Origin: Anaeromonas frigoriresistens | GTDB taxonomy: Bacteria; Bacillota; Clostridia; Tissierellales; SIT17 | Reading direction: 5' to 3' | Length of the DNA: 64,000 nt | Assembly (NCBI RefSeq): GCF_016820655.1 | Contig: NZ_WSFT01000053.1 | Span: forward strand, 310,001-374,000 | In this document: positions 35,160 to 43,453 of the stretch, in pieces | How positions within the stretch are numbered: position 1 is the stretch's first letter | How the letters are laid out: every line of letters begins with the position of its first letter | Notes under the pieces: model-generated | The model's database searches: none | Told to the model about the DNA's origin: nothing | What the model saw: only the letters and a program-made list of their open reading frames with translations | Made by a program: the position numbers and the translations under genes

Positions 35160-35981
35160 TTATCTCCCCTCTTGCATTCTATCAATAATTTTTTGATACT
35201 CCTCAGTATACTCTGCCTCTTTATTACTATATAGCTCTCCTATAACAATCTTATTACCTATTTCATCCTTACTTAGCTTATTTGCAGCTTTAATGTTAAT
35301 AGTACCATTTTTTAAATGCTTCATCATTTCTGGAGCATCACCTTTTTTGTTTTTTCTACCATAATATGTTGGACAAATACTTAAAGATTCTATAAGAGAA
35401 AAACCTTTATTCTCTATACCTTTTATGGTCAAATCTTTAATCTGCTTAGCATGATATGCTGTAGACCTTGCAGTATATGTGGCACCAGAAGCCTTTGCTA
35501 ACTCGCATAAATCAAAATTCTTATCTATATTTCCATAAGGTGCAGTAGTTCCTTTTTCTTTTGTAGGAGTTGTTGGTGAATATTGTCCACCTGTCATACC
35601 ATATATATTATTATTAAATACTATTGTAGTTATATCAATATTTCTTCTAGCTGCATGTATAAGATGATTTCCTCCTATAGCAGCACAATCTCCATCCCCT
35701 GTTACCACAATAACGTGTAATTCAGGGTTTGCCATTTTAATTCCTGTAGCAAATGCTAATGCTCTACCATGAGTAGTATGTAGAGTATTGAAGTCCATAT
35801 ATCCTGGAGCTCTAGAGGAACAGCCTATTCCTGATACAATACAAACTTTATCTTTTTCTAATCCAAGTTCATCTATAGCATCGACTACTGCTTTCATAAT
35901 AATCCCATGCCCACATCCAGGACACCATATATGTGGCAATTTATCCATTCTAAAATATCTATCTAACAATTTGCTAGGCAT
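35160..35981 (-). CDS. korB: 2-oxoacid:ferredoxin oxidoreductase, beta (TPP) subunit
   Basis: 273 residues. It binds thiamine pyrophosphate through GDGDCAAIGGNHLIHAARRN (about residue 98) and has HIWCPGCGHG near the N-terminus with the CxxC pair. NNIYGMTGGQYSPTTP is the usual signature of KOR-type beta subunits. It overlaps the end of korA by 19 bp, consistent with coupled translation. Substrate could be 2-oxoglutarate or a branched-chain 2-oxoacid. Confidence 0.95.
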   Translation of the reverse strand: MPSKLLDRYFRMDKLPHIWCPGCGHGIIMKAVVDAIDELGLEKDKVCIVSGIGCSSRAPGYMDFNTLHTTHGRALAFATGIKMANPELHVIVVTGDGDCAAIGGNHLIHAARRNIDITTIVFNNNIYGMTGGQYSPTTPTKEKGTTAPYGNIDKNFDLCELAKASGATYTARSTAYHAKQIKDLTIKGIENKGFSLIESLSICPTYYGRKNKKGDAPEMMKHLKNGTINIKAANKLSKDEIGNKIVIGELYSNKEAEYTEEYQKIIDRMQEGR

Positions 35982-37117
35982 AATACGTCCCCCTTAATTT
36001 TCTCCAATATTTCATCTGGAGTAATTAATTGTCCATTTACTCTACCATATTTAAAGACTTCACAATCCTTATCAGCTGCCCGTTCAACCTCTAACACATA
36101 TTGTCCAAGATTCATTTCTACAACTATAACTTTTTTAACTTTTTTTGTTAGTTCTTTTATTTCCTTCTCTAAGAAAGGCCATATAGTTATAGGTCTAAAT
36201 AGTCCTACTTTTATCCCTTCTTCTTTAGCTAATTCAATAGCACTTTTAGCAGATCTAGCAGTACCACCATAGGCTATTATAGCAACATCAGCATCTTCTA
36301 ACATATACTCTTCATAGTTTGTTATATCATCAATATTATCTTCTATTTTGTTCATAAGTCTATTAATTAGGTTTTCAGCTATGACAGAGTCATTACTTGG
36401 GAAGCCAGTCTCGTCATGCACTAGACCTGTAACATGATACCTATAACCATCTCCAAAAGAAGCCATTTTAGGAACTATATCTCCATCTTTCACTTCATAA
36501 GCTTTATACTCATCAGGATCACATGTAGGCTTAACTCTATCTATAATTTCAATTTCTTCTCTATTTGGTATTTCTATCTTTTCTCTCATATGCCCAATAA
36601 CTTCATCTAACATTAACATAACAGGCATTCTATATTTTTCAGCATAGTTAAAGGCTTTAACAGTCAAATCAAAAGTCTCTTTTACTGATGATGGAGTTAG
36701 AGCAATTACTGGATGATCTCCGTGAGTTCCCCATCTCGCTTGCATAATATCACCTTGTGCTGGAGAAGTTGGTAGTCCTGTACTAGGACCTCCTCTTTGT
36801 ACATTCACTATAACACATGGAATCTCTGTTATTGCTGCATACCCGATATTCTCTTGTTTTAAAGAAAATCCTGGGCCACTAGTAGCGGTCATAGATTTAA
36901 GACCAGCCAATGATCCTCCAATAACTGCCGCCATACCTGCAATTTCATCTTCCATTTGAATGAATTTCCCACCAACTCTTGGTAACTTTAGTGATGAGAT
37001 TTCTGCTATCTCTGTAGATGGAGTTATAGGATAACCTGCATAAAACTTCATACCTGCTGCTAAAGCTCCTTCTACGCATGCTTCATTCCCTTGCATAAGC
37101 TTTATGTTTTTATTCAT
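35963..37117 (-). CDS. korA: 2-oxoacid:ferredoxin oxidoreductase, alpha subunit
   Basis: 384 residues. YPITPSTEIAE (about residue 33), MEDEIAGMAAVIGGSLAG and TSGPGFSLKQENIGYA mark the alpha subunit; the C-terminal half has the transketolase-like domain. The complex oxidatively decarboxylates 2-oxoacids to acyl-CoA and reduces ferredoxin, a central energy step in amino-acid fermenters. I prefer the ATG at 37117 (9 bp after GGAG) over that at 37126, which touches the ribosome site. It overlaps korD. Confidence 0.95.
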   Translation of the reverse strand: MNKNIKLMQGNEACVEGALAAGMKFYAGYPITPSTEIAEISSLKLPRVGGKFIQMEDEIAGMAAVIGGSLAGLKSMTATSGPGFSLKQENIGYAAITEIPCVIVNVQRGGPSTGLPTSPAQGDIMQARWGTHGDHPVIALTPSSVKETFDLTVKAFNYAEKYRMPVMLMLDEVIGHMREKIEIPNREEIEIIDRVKPTCDPDEYKAYEVKDGDIVPKMASFGDGYRYHVTGLVHDETGFPSNDSVIAENLINRLMNKIEDNIDDITNYEEYMLEDADVAIIAYGGTARSAKSAIELAKEEGIKVGLFRPITIWPFLEKEIKELTKKVKKVIVVEMNLGQYVLEVERAADKDCEVFKYGRVNGQLITPDEILEKIKGDVLCLANC

Positions 37118-37322
37118 CCGACTCATCTCCTTCTAAATAAATAGCATAGTCAGGACATCTTAGTTCACAAAGTCCACATTTTATGCATGAATCCAAATCC
37201 TTTATATTTATGATATCGTTTTCCATCTCTAAAACATCCTTGGGACAAAATTCGACACAAATTCCACATCCCTTACACCAGTCTTTATCCACAATCAATT
37301 TCTTGTCTTTTTTTGTGGCCAC
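37110..37322 (-). CDS. korD: 2-oxoacid:ferredoxin oxidoreductase, delta subunit (2[4Fe-4S] ferredoxin)
   Basis: 70 residues with two intact cluster motifs, CKGCGICVEFCP and CIKCGLCELRCP. It transfers electrons from the TPP site to free ferredoxin. It is first in the operon, directly downstream of the promoter with paired direct repeats. A four-subunit DABC order is typical of KOR/VOR-type enzymes. Confidence 0.95.
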   Translation of the reverse strand: MATKKDKKLIVDKDWCKGCGICVEFCPKDVLEMENDIINIKDLDSCIKCGLCELRCPDYAIYLEGDESDE

Positions 37323-37354
37323 TATAAAGCCCCCTTTTAATTTTTTCTAACTAA

Positions 37355-37383
37355 ATAATACCAAAATAATAGACATTTTGCAA
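37355..37383 (-). promoter_or_regulatory. kor operon promoter
   Basis: Minus strand TTGCAA (37383-37378), a 17-bp spacer, TATTAT (37360-37355). The -35 is contained in the first of two direct repeats. Confidence 0.65.
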
Positions 37384-37437
37384 TTTATATTTCATTATTT
37401 TAAAGAAATTTTATTATTTTGCAAGTTATATTTCATT
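37375..37437. repeat. Two 22-bp direct repeats upstream of kor (candidate operators)
   Basis: Copies at 37375-37396 and 37416-37437 are identical at 21 of 22 positions (core TTATATTTCATT) and begin 41 bp apart, close to four helical turns. The first covers the -35 of the kor promoter. A shorter TATATTTC copy appears near 37458-37465. This layout fits cooperative binding of a regulator. Confidence 0.65.
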
Positions 37438-37456
37438 TTATGCAAAATTTATAATT

Positions 37457-38212
37457 TTATATTTCGATTTTACTATTTTTCAAAGTTTCTAAACTTTTAT
37501 AGTCTGTTAAATCAAAATGTAATGGTGTAATGGATATATACTTGTCTTCTATAGCCTTTATATCACTAGTGTTTTTATTTTCAATATCTATCAATTCTCC
37601 CGCTAACCAGTAGTAGCTTTTACCCATTGGATCTTCTCTTTTTATATATTTATTATTATACCTTCTTATCCCTAATTCTGTAATTATAGTCCCTTTTATA
37701 TCTTCTTTATTTAATGATGGTACATTAATATTGAATATCAATCCATCTTCTAAAGTTGAAATAATTTCTATCAAATTGCAAGAAAAATGCTTAGCTCCTT
37801 CATAGTTAATTTTGTCTTCACCGTAAGAAACTGAAATAGCAATAGATTTAATATTATGAATAGCTCCTTCTATAGCAGCAGAAACTGTCCCAGAATATAA
37901 AACATCAGTTCCTAAATTAGGTCCATTATTAATTCCAGATACTACCAAGTCAGGTTTTTCTGTTAATATAGATTCTAAGGCAATTTTAACACAATCACTA
38001 GGTGTACCTGAAATCATATAGCCTTCAATCCCTTCATGTATATCAGTTCTTACTACTCTTAATGGTGCATGAAGAGTAATAGAGTGACCTGAAGCACTTC
38101 TTTCCCTATCAGGAGCTACAACTGTCACCTTTCCAATTTTTGATAGTTCTTTTGCTAAATCTCTTATTCCGATAGCATTTATGCCATCATCATTAGTCAA
38201 TAATATATTCAT
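37457..38212 (-). CDS. surE: 5'/3'-nucleotidase SurE
   Basis: 251 residues. The metal site is in ILLTNDDGI at the N-terminus, with VVAPDRERSASGHSIT (about 35-50), GTPSDCVKIAL and VSGINNGPNLG (about 92-103). It dephosphorylates nucleoside 5'- and 3'-monophosphates. It stands alone, divergent from the RNase H-like gene and downstream of the kor promoter region. Confidence 0.96.
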   Translation of the reverse strand: MNILLTNDDGINAIGIRDLAKELSKIGKVTVVAPDRERSASGHSITLHAPLRVVRTDIHEGIEGYMISGTPSDCVKIALESILTEKPDLVVSGINNGPNLGTDVLYSGTVSAAIEGAIHNIKSIAISVSYGEDKINYEGAKHFSCNLIEIISTLEDGLIFNINVPSLNKEDIKGTIITELGIRRYNNKYIKREDPMGKSYYWLAGELIDIENKNTSDIKAIEDKYISITPLHFDLTDYKSLETLKNSKIEI

Positions 38213-38282
38213 TTTCTTCCTCCCTAATATAATATCAATTATTCGTAAATAATATAGTACAAATAGATTTTGAGGTGAAATA

Positions 38283-38921
38283 ATGATACAAATAGATGAT
38301 GCAGGTAGTGGTAGTCTAATCGGTGGTACTATTATTGGAGCTATGAGATGTGATACTAAAGAGTACTATTATAAAATTATCCCTTTAGAACTATATAATT
38401 TTGAAAATTTCAAGCAAAAAAAATACCTAGATTACGTAGTTGATATAACAGTGGATCTATTCAATTCCCTTAATGTATCCAAAGAAGAAAAAATATTAGT
38501 TTGTAGAGGATACATGTTTGATAATTTAAGGAAATGGTTAAAAGATAATAATTATAATTTTACAAGCACAAAAATTTATGATCCATTACAAAATATAATT
38601 GAAAAATCTTTTGAAGATTACACTTTATCTTTAGGCTTTCCAAAAGAGATAATAAGTTATACTAAGTATCCATTTCATTTTCATAGAATTTTAAAATGGG
38701 TTTATTCAGACTATGATAAGAGAAAAAAGTTATGTAAAGTAGGATGGAAAAGTTGGCAAAAATATAAAAACCTTAACTTAGAGATAACTTATGAGGAAAT
38801 AAAGAAATCCAATTATCTATGTTTAAAATGCAATAAAGTTATAGATAAAAACAGTAAAGTAAAAATAATCAACTATACTAGTAATCGCCCCGATAGAATA
38901 ATACTACATCACAAATGTTAA
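38283..38921 (+). CDS. Uncharacterised RNase HII-like protein with C-terminal zinc-ribbon-like motif
   Basis: 212 residues. The N-terminus reads IQIDDAGSGSLIGGTIIGA, whose pattern (acidic pair, A-G-x-G, x-L-x-G) resembles the first active-site strand of RNase HII, normally DEAGRGPLAG. The C-terminal 35 residues hold C180-x2-C183 and H209/H210/C212, a likely zinc ribbon. The middle is rich in Lys, Tyr and Trp. AGGTG is the ribosome site 7 bp before the ATG. Single plus-strand gene in a minus-strand region. I do not recognise a named family; an RNase H-fold nucleic-acid enzyme is inference. Confidence 0.75.
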   Translation: MIQIDDAGSGSLIGGTIIGAMRCDTKEYYYKIIPLELYNFENFKQKKYLDYVVDITVDLFNSLNVSKEEKILVCRGYMFDNLRKWLKDNNYNFTSTKIYDPLQNIIEKSFEDYTLSLGFPKEIISYTKYPFHFHRILKWVYSDYDKRKKLCKVGWKSWQKYKNLNLEITYEEIKKSNYLCLKCNKVIDKNSKVKIINYTSNRPDRIILHHKC

Positions 38922-38963
38922 ATATCAGGCTTTAAAACATTAATGTTTTAAAGCCTGATATTT
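38920..38963. terminator. Bidirectional terminator, 44-bp perfect palindrome
   Basis: Perfect dyad 38920-38963 between the convergent RNase H-like and oadA genes, with A/T runs at both ends. Confidence 0.85.
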
Positions 38964-38966
38964 ATT

Positions 38967-40364
38967 TTAAACAGGATATGTTTTATCTTCTTTATTTAAC
39001 AAATCGTTATCAATACTGTATTTTTCAGCTTGACGATATTGAAAGTATTTTAGTGCTACTTGTGGGAATAAAGCATAAGATAATACATCTTCTTCTTGTT
39101 CTATATATTCTTTGATTTCATCTTTATAATTTTCTAATTGAGGTTCTAATAAATCAGCTGGCCTTCCTGTATATATTTTCTCATCGCCTATTATTTTCTT
39201 CTTTATATCTTCTTTTATCTCTATCGTAGGTTTACCATACAATCCTTTTACATAATTTTTAATCTCTGAAGGTACCATCTTATATCTTTCACCTAAAATC
39301 ACATTAAATACTGCTTGAGTACCTACCATCTGACTCATAGGAGTAACTAATGGAGGGTATCCTAAATCTTCTCGTACTTTAGGTACTTCTTCTAATACTT
39401 CTTGAAATTTATCTATTGATCCTTGTTGTTCTAATTGTGAGACAAGATTAGATAGCATACCACCAGGTACTTGATATACAAGAGTCTTAGGATCAACCCC
39501 TAATACTTTAGTTTTCAAAATTCCTTTCTCTTGATACTTATCTCGAATATCTCTAAAATATTCAGCGATTTCATTCAAATTATTTAAATCGAATCCTGGT
39601 TCTCTTCCAGATCCATCTAAAGATGCAACCATAGGTTCTGTAGCAGGTTGACTTGTTCCATTTCCTAAAGGAGATAAGGCAGTATCAATTACATCTACTC
39701 CAGCTTCTACTGCTTTCATATAAGTTTGATTTGCTATTCCACTAGTAAAATGAGAATGAAGTTGAATTGGTATACTCACAGTTTCTTTTAATTTTTTGAT
39801 TAAATCATAAGCATTATAAGGTAATAATATACCAGACATATCTTTAATACATATTGAATCTGCACCCATTTCTTCCATTTCTTTAGCTAGTTTTAAATAG
39901 TATTCAGTGTTATGTACAGGACTCGTAGTAAAAGATATTGCAGTTTGAGCGTGTCCCCCAGCTTCCTTTGTGGCTTTTAATGCTGTTCTTAAATTCCTTG
40001 TATCATTTAAAGCATCAAATATACGTACTATATCAATTCCATTGTAGATAGACTTCTTTACAAATTCTTCTACAACATCATCTGGATAGTTTTTATAGCC
40101 TAACAGATTCTGACCTCTTAATAACATTTGTAATTTAGTGTTTTTAATAGCTTTTCTTAATTTTCTAAGTCTTTCCCATGGATCTTCATTTAAAAATCTC
40201 AAAGAAGCATCGAATGTAGCTCCTCCCCATACTTCTAATGAATGATATCCAGCCTCATCTAATTTTTTAGCGATAGGTAACATTTCTTCAGTTGTCATTC
40301 TTGTAGCCATAAGAGACTGATGAGCATCTCTAAGAATAGTTTCTGTAAATTTTACTTTTGACAT
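38967..40364 (-). CDS. oadA: Carboxyltransferase of the oxaloacetate decarboxylase alpha/PycB family
   Basis: 465 residues. A DRE-TIM barrel (TETILRDAHQSLMATRM at the N-terminus, LRGQNLLGY about 80-88, IKDMSG, LHSHFTSG) plus the conserved carboxylase helical domain. The chain ends after this domain, with no C-terminal biotinyl segment or MKM motif, so it needs a separate biotin carrier. No oadB, oadG or biotin carboxylase gene lies nearby. Oxaloacetate or pyruvate is the likely substrate; methylmalonyl-CoA carboxyltransferase 5S is an alternative. Confidence 0.88.
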   Translation of the reverse strand: MSKVKFTETILRDAHQSLMATRMTTEEMLPIAKKLDEAGYHSLEVWGGATFDASLRFLNEDPWERLRKLRKAIKNTKLQMLLRGQNLLGYKNYPDDVVEEFVKKSIYNGIDIVRIFDALNDTRNLRTALKATKEAGGHAQTAISFTTSPVHNTEYYLKLAKEMEEMGADSICIKDMSGILLPYNAYDLIKKLKETVSIPIQLHSHFTSGIANQTYMKAVEAGVDVIDTALSPLGNGTSQPATEPMVASLDGSGREPGFDLNNLNEIAEYFRDIRDKYQEKGILKTKVLGVDPKTLVYQVPGGMLSNLVSQLEQQGSIDKFQEVLEEVPKVREDLGYPPLVTPMSQMVGTQAVFNVILGERYKMVPSEIKNYVKGLYGKPTIEIKEDIKKKIIGDEKIYTGRPADLLEPQLENYKDEIKEYIEQEEDVLSYALFPQVALKYFQYRQAEKYSIDNDLLNKEDKTYPV

Positions 40365-40383
40365 AATAAACCTCCTCTAGAAG

Positions 40384-40953
40384 TTATATTTTTTCTATAC
40401 AAAATATGAAAGGTGGATTATTTATTTGGTTAATAAAATCCATCTTCATCACTGTGAACTTCCGCTGGTCTAACTTATTTAAATATTTTTCTACTGCTAT
40501 CTTTTCTTCTTTTCCTCCGGAGTGTCCATAGTAAACCACTACAATTAGTATACCGTTTTCCTTTAGACTATACAATACACTTTCTATACCTTTTAAAGTG
40601 GTATTAGGTTTTGTTATTATAGAATGATCTCCACTTGGTAAATATCCTAGGTTAAAAATAGCTAAATCAATTTTATCATTAATATATTCAGATATTCTTT
40701 CATGGGAGTCACATATCAGTTCCACTCTATCTAATAAATTATTTTTTTCTAATAACTCTTTACTACTATCTATAGCAACTTTCTGTATATCAAAACCATA
40801 TACTTTTCCGTTACTACCAACTCTTTTAGCTAGTTCTAAAGTATCATTGCCATTACCTATAGTAGCATCTACTGCAGTCATGCCTTTTTGTAATTTAATA
40901 TCTATAACATGTTTTGCTAAGTCTGTAGCTTTTGTTAATAGTCTTTTACTCAT
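40384..40953 (-). CDS. mnmM: SAM-dependent methyltransferase, YtqB/MnmM family
   Basis: 189 residues, a single Rossmann methyltransferase: AVDATIGNGNDTLELAKRVG (about 24-43), VYGFDIQ, and NLGYLPSGDHSI (about 107-118). That last motif with KPNTTL is typical of the family once called rRNA methylase and shown in Bacillus (YtqB) to methylate aminomethyl-uridine at tRNA position 34. It overlaps nothing but sits 2 bp from the GNAT gene and 20 bp from oadA. Confidence 0.82.
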   Translation of the reverse strand: MSKRLLTKATDLAKHVIDIKLQKGMTAVDATIGNGNDTLELAKRVGSNGKVYGFDIQKVAIDSSKELLEKNNLLDRVELICDSHERISEYINDKIDLAIFNLGYLPSGDHSIITKPNTTLKGIESVLYSLKENGILIVVVYYGHSGGKEEKIAVEKYLNKLDQRKFTVMKMDFINQINNPPFIFCIEKI

Positions 40954-40955
40954 GC

Positions 40956-41336
40956 TTATCTCCTTTTACAATTATGTTTAGAAAAGAAATCTTCAATAAT
41001 ACATTCAAGATTATCGTCATTTTTAATAAATCCTTTTCTTAGAAGATAATCACAATTATTTTTATAAAATACTTTATTAATGTTGTCTAACCTTAATGAA
41101 TTTAAAGCTGTTCTTATTAAACCATCACCAAAATTCATGTTTCTATAATTTTCTAAAACGAATAAATCTTTTATAGAGGCTATTTTATTATTCTTAGTTA
41201 CAATTATATAACCTAACTTTTTATTATCTTCTTCTACTATGAATATAATATCCTTATCATATTCAATTCTACCCAAATAATAATTATCTAAAAAGGCTTT
41301 ACAATTTTTATAGTCATGTTTGTTTATTATTATCAT
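40956..41336 (-). CDS. GNAT-like N-acetyltransferase
   Basis: 126 residues, short for the family. A recognisable GNAT core: KLGYIIVTKNNKIASIKDLFVLENYRNMNFGDGLIR, where RNMNFGDG replaces the usual R/QxxGxG/A acetyl-CoA loop (N in place of the first G). The C-terminus ends in Cys/Lys/Arg. Substrate unknown. Ribosome site AAAGGAGG precedes the ATG. The 2-bp gap to the methyltransferase gene suggests joint expression. Confidence 0.72.
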   Translation of the reverse strand: MIIINKHDYKNCKAFLDNYYLGRIEYDKDIIFIVEEDNKKLGYIIVTKNNKIASIKDLFVLENYRNMNFGDGLIRTALNSLRLDNINKVFYKNNCDYLLRKGFIKNDDNLECIIEDFFSKHNCKRR

Positions 41337-41394
41337 TTTTACCTCCTTTGATGAAACAATTACATTATAATAGATATCTATATATATTTAAAGT

Positions 41395-41436
41395 AAAAAA
41401 ATATAGTAAGGATTTAAATCCTTACTATATTTTTTT
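41395..41436. terminator. Terminator after the pseudouridine synthase gene
   Basis: A 42-bp palindrome (arms 41395-41415/41416-41436) with A/T runs on both flanks. It contains the stop codon of the minus-strand gene. Confidence 0.8.
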
Positions 41437-42132
41437 CAGATAATTTATTTCATCCTCATCTAAGTACCTAAATTGTCCTTCCTTTAAATCTTCTAATTCT
41501 ATATTGCCCATGGCTATTCTCTTTAATTCTAAGACAGGATGACCTATTGCATCACACATCTTTCTAACTTGTCTGTTTTTACCTTCATGTATTATTATTT
41601 TCAATATTGATGAATCTTTACTTTTATTTAATATCTCTATCTCAGCTTTTGATGTTATATAATCTTCGATTCTTAAACCTTTTCTAAATTTCAATAACTC
41701 TTCTTTTGTTGGTATCCCTTTCACTTTTGAAATATAAGTTTTGTTTATTTCATGACTAGGATGTGTTAATTTATATGTTAAATCTCCATCATTAGTTAAT
41801 AATAATAAACCAGATGTATCATAATCTAATCTTCCTACTGGATATACTCTCTGATCTATATTGGGTATTAAACTCATAACTGTTTTTCTATTAAACTGAT
41901 CAGATACACTAGTTATATACTCTGTTGGTTTATTTATTAGTATATATATTTTTTTAACTTCTATTTTTATTATTTTTCCATTTACTTTAATAATATCTTT
42001 ATCCACGTCTACTTTATATCCTAACTCATCAATAATCTCATCATTAACTTTTACATTCCCTGCTTTAATAATTTCTTCAGATTTTCTTCTAGAAGCTACT
42101 CCTGCCTTTGCCATAAACTTTTGTAATCTCAT
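41425..42132 (-). CDS. rluB: Pseudouridine synthase, RluB/RsuA family
   Basis: 235 residues. An N-terminal S4 RNA-binding domain (RLQKFMAKAGVASRRKSEEII), then the catalytic motif VYPVGRLDYDTSGLLLLTNDGDL (Asp near residue 103) and KNRQVRKMCDAIGHPVLELKR. Likely target is 23S rRNA U2605-type position (RluB), though RsuA-like 16S targets cannot be excluded. In B. subtilis rluB lies near scpAB and a dacB-type gene, matching the context here. Confidence 0.92.
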   Translation of the reverse strand: MRLQKFMAKAGVASRRKSEEIIKAGNVKVNDEIIDELGYKVDVDKDIIKVNGKIIKIEVKKIYILINKPTEYITSVSDQFNRKTVMSLIPNIDQRVYPVGRLDYDTSGLLLLTNDGDLTYKLTHPSHEINKTYISKVKGIPTKEELLKFRKGLRIEDYITSKAEIEILNKSKDSSILKIIIHEGKNRQVRKMCDAIGHPVLELKRIAMGNIELEDLKEGQFRYLDEDEINYLKKI

Positions 42133-42172
42133 AAAAAACTACCTCTTCTCTAAATTCTTTACTTTTATAATA

Positions 42173-43453
42173 TCACACTATTTTATCTTCATAAATATTT
42201 AGTAAACCTAGCCTTATAATTTTATCTTTTATTTTTTCCTTATCTATTGTATATAAACCTAATTCTTTCATTCTATTAAAATATATTGAACCTGCAAAAG
42301 TAAATCTTTTCTTTAAACCCTCTATACTCTTAGTCTCTTCATTCGCATAAGCAATTATATCACCACTAGCCAAGTTTCTTGGAAGCTCTAATAATGGCAT
42401 ACCTAAACTTAATCTTATGCTATTATGACCAGCTAATGACCCTGTTACTATTGCTTCAGTATGACCTACAAAGAAGCCTGATTTTTCACCACCACAAAGA
42501 AGATTATCTATACCTTCTACTTTCATGTTATTATATCTTGGAGCAATTGATAAGTACCTTATTGAATTTCCTAGTCCTCCTGAATATGGATCTTCAAATT
42601 TAACATTTTCTAATCCCTTTATTTTTCTTAATTTATCTAATGGATAAAATGGTGTCATTAATTTTGCATGTCCAGTATCTAATAGTATTATCTTTTCAGC
42701 AAATTCTTTTAATGAATACTGTTGACATACTTTCAAATCTAACTTTTCTAAATTTACGTCTTCTTTAGGTACTGTTAATATTACTACTCCTTTATCATTT
42801 AATTCTTTTTGTAAATCTTTACTTAGGGTTTCTTTGTTTAATTTACATGAACCACTAAATGCACCATAAGATCCATTATTTCTTTGTCCCAAAACATCTT
42901 CTATTCCACATCTCTCAGTTATGCTTACTCTTGGTCCATAGGAAGGACATCTTAAAATACACATAGCACAGCCATTACCATATTTTAAGCAATTCCCCAT
43001 AGGTCCAGTGGAGCCAGTAGTTTCTATGAATACATCTCCTTCTATATGTGATTTATCCGATAATACCACTTTTGTTATTTTATTTTTAACCTTCACAACA
43101 TCAGTTACTCTCCTACATGTCAATATGCTTATTCCCAGATCTTCTAATTGCTTTTTCACTAATGGTTCAATTTTATTTACATCATATAATGAGGCATGAT
43201 TATGTCCAGGAAAATCAATATCTACATGTCGTGAAACCTTATCACATATATTGAATAGTTCTCCCGCTCCTAAATGTATAGACTCTTCAGCAGCAGTATA
43301 TCTACCATTGTTTCTCATGATACCTCCTACGTTACCTAAGCCTAAGAGCATATCTGTTTTTTCAATTATAGTTACATCTCCTCCAGCTTTCTTTGCACTT
43401 ATAGCTGCAGCACATCCTGCCCATCCACCGCCTATAATAATTACTTTAGTCAA
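42173..43453 (-). CDS. FAD-dependent oxidoreductase with extra cysteine cluster
   Basis: 426 residues. Dinucleotide-binding GGGWAGCAAAISA at residues 8-20, then an insert with C155-x6-C162-x2-C165-x3-C169 (within GNGCAMCILRCPSYG), which resembles a [4Fe-4S] site. LLCGGEKSGFFVGHTEA (about 325) is the second FAD contact. It somewhat resembles TrmFO/GidA-type and FAD_oxidored proteins but lacks their tRNA domains. It overlaps the preceding electron-transfer gene by 8 bp, so the two are surely one unit. Function unknown. Confidence 0.82.
   Translation of the reverse strand: MTKVIIIGGGWAGCAAAISAKKAGGDVTIIEKTDMLLGLGNVGGIMRNNGRYTAAEESIHLGAGELFNICDKVSRHVDIDFPGHNHASLYDVNKIEPLVKKQLEDLGISILTCRRVTDVVKVKNKITKVVLSDKSHIEGDVFIETTGSTGPMGNCLKYGNGCAMCILRCPSYGPRVSITERCGIEDVLGQRNNGSYGAFSGSCKLNKETLSKDLQKELNDKGVVILTVPKEDVNLEKLDLKVCQQYSLKEFAEKIILLDTGHAKLMTPFYPLDKLRKIKGLENVKFEDPYSGGLGNSIRYLSIAPRYNNMKVEGIDNLLCGGEKSGFFVGHTEAIVTGSLAGHNSIRLSLGMPLLELPRNLASGDIIAYANEETKSIEGLKKRFTFAGSIYFNRMKELGLYTIDKEKIKDKIIRLGLLNIYEDKIV

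Noticed and set aside
37375-37437. CRISPR-like repeat
   Set aside because: Only two clear copies with an A/T spacer of 19 bp next to a promoter and no cas genes; operator repeats fit better.
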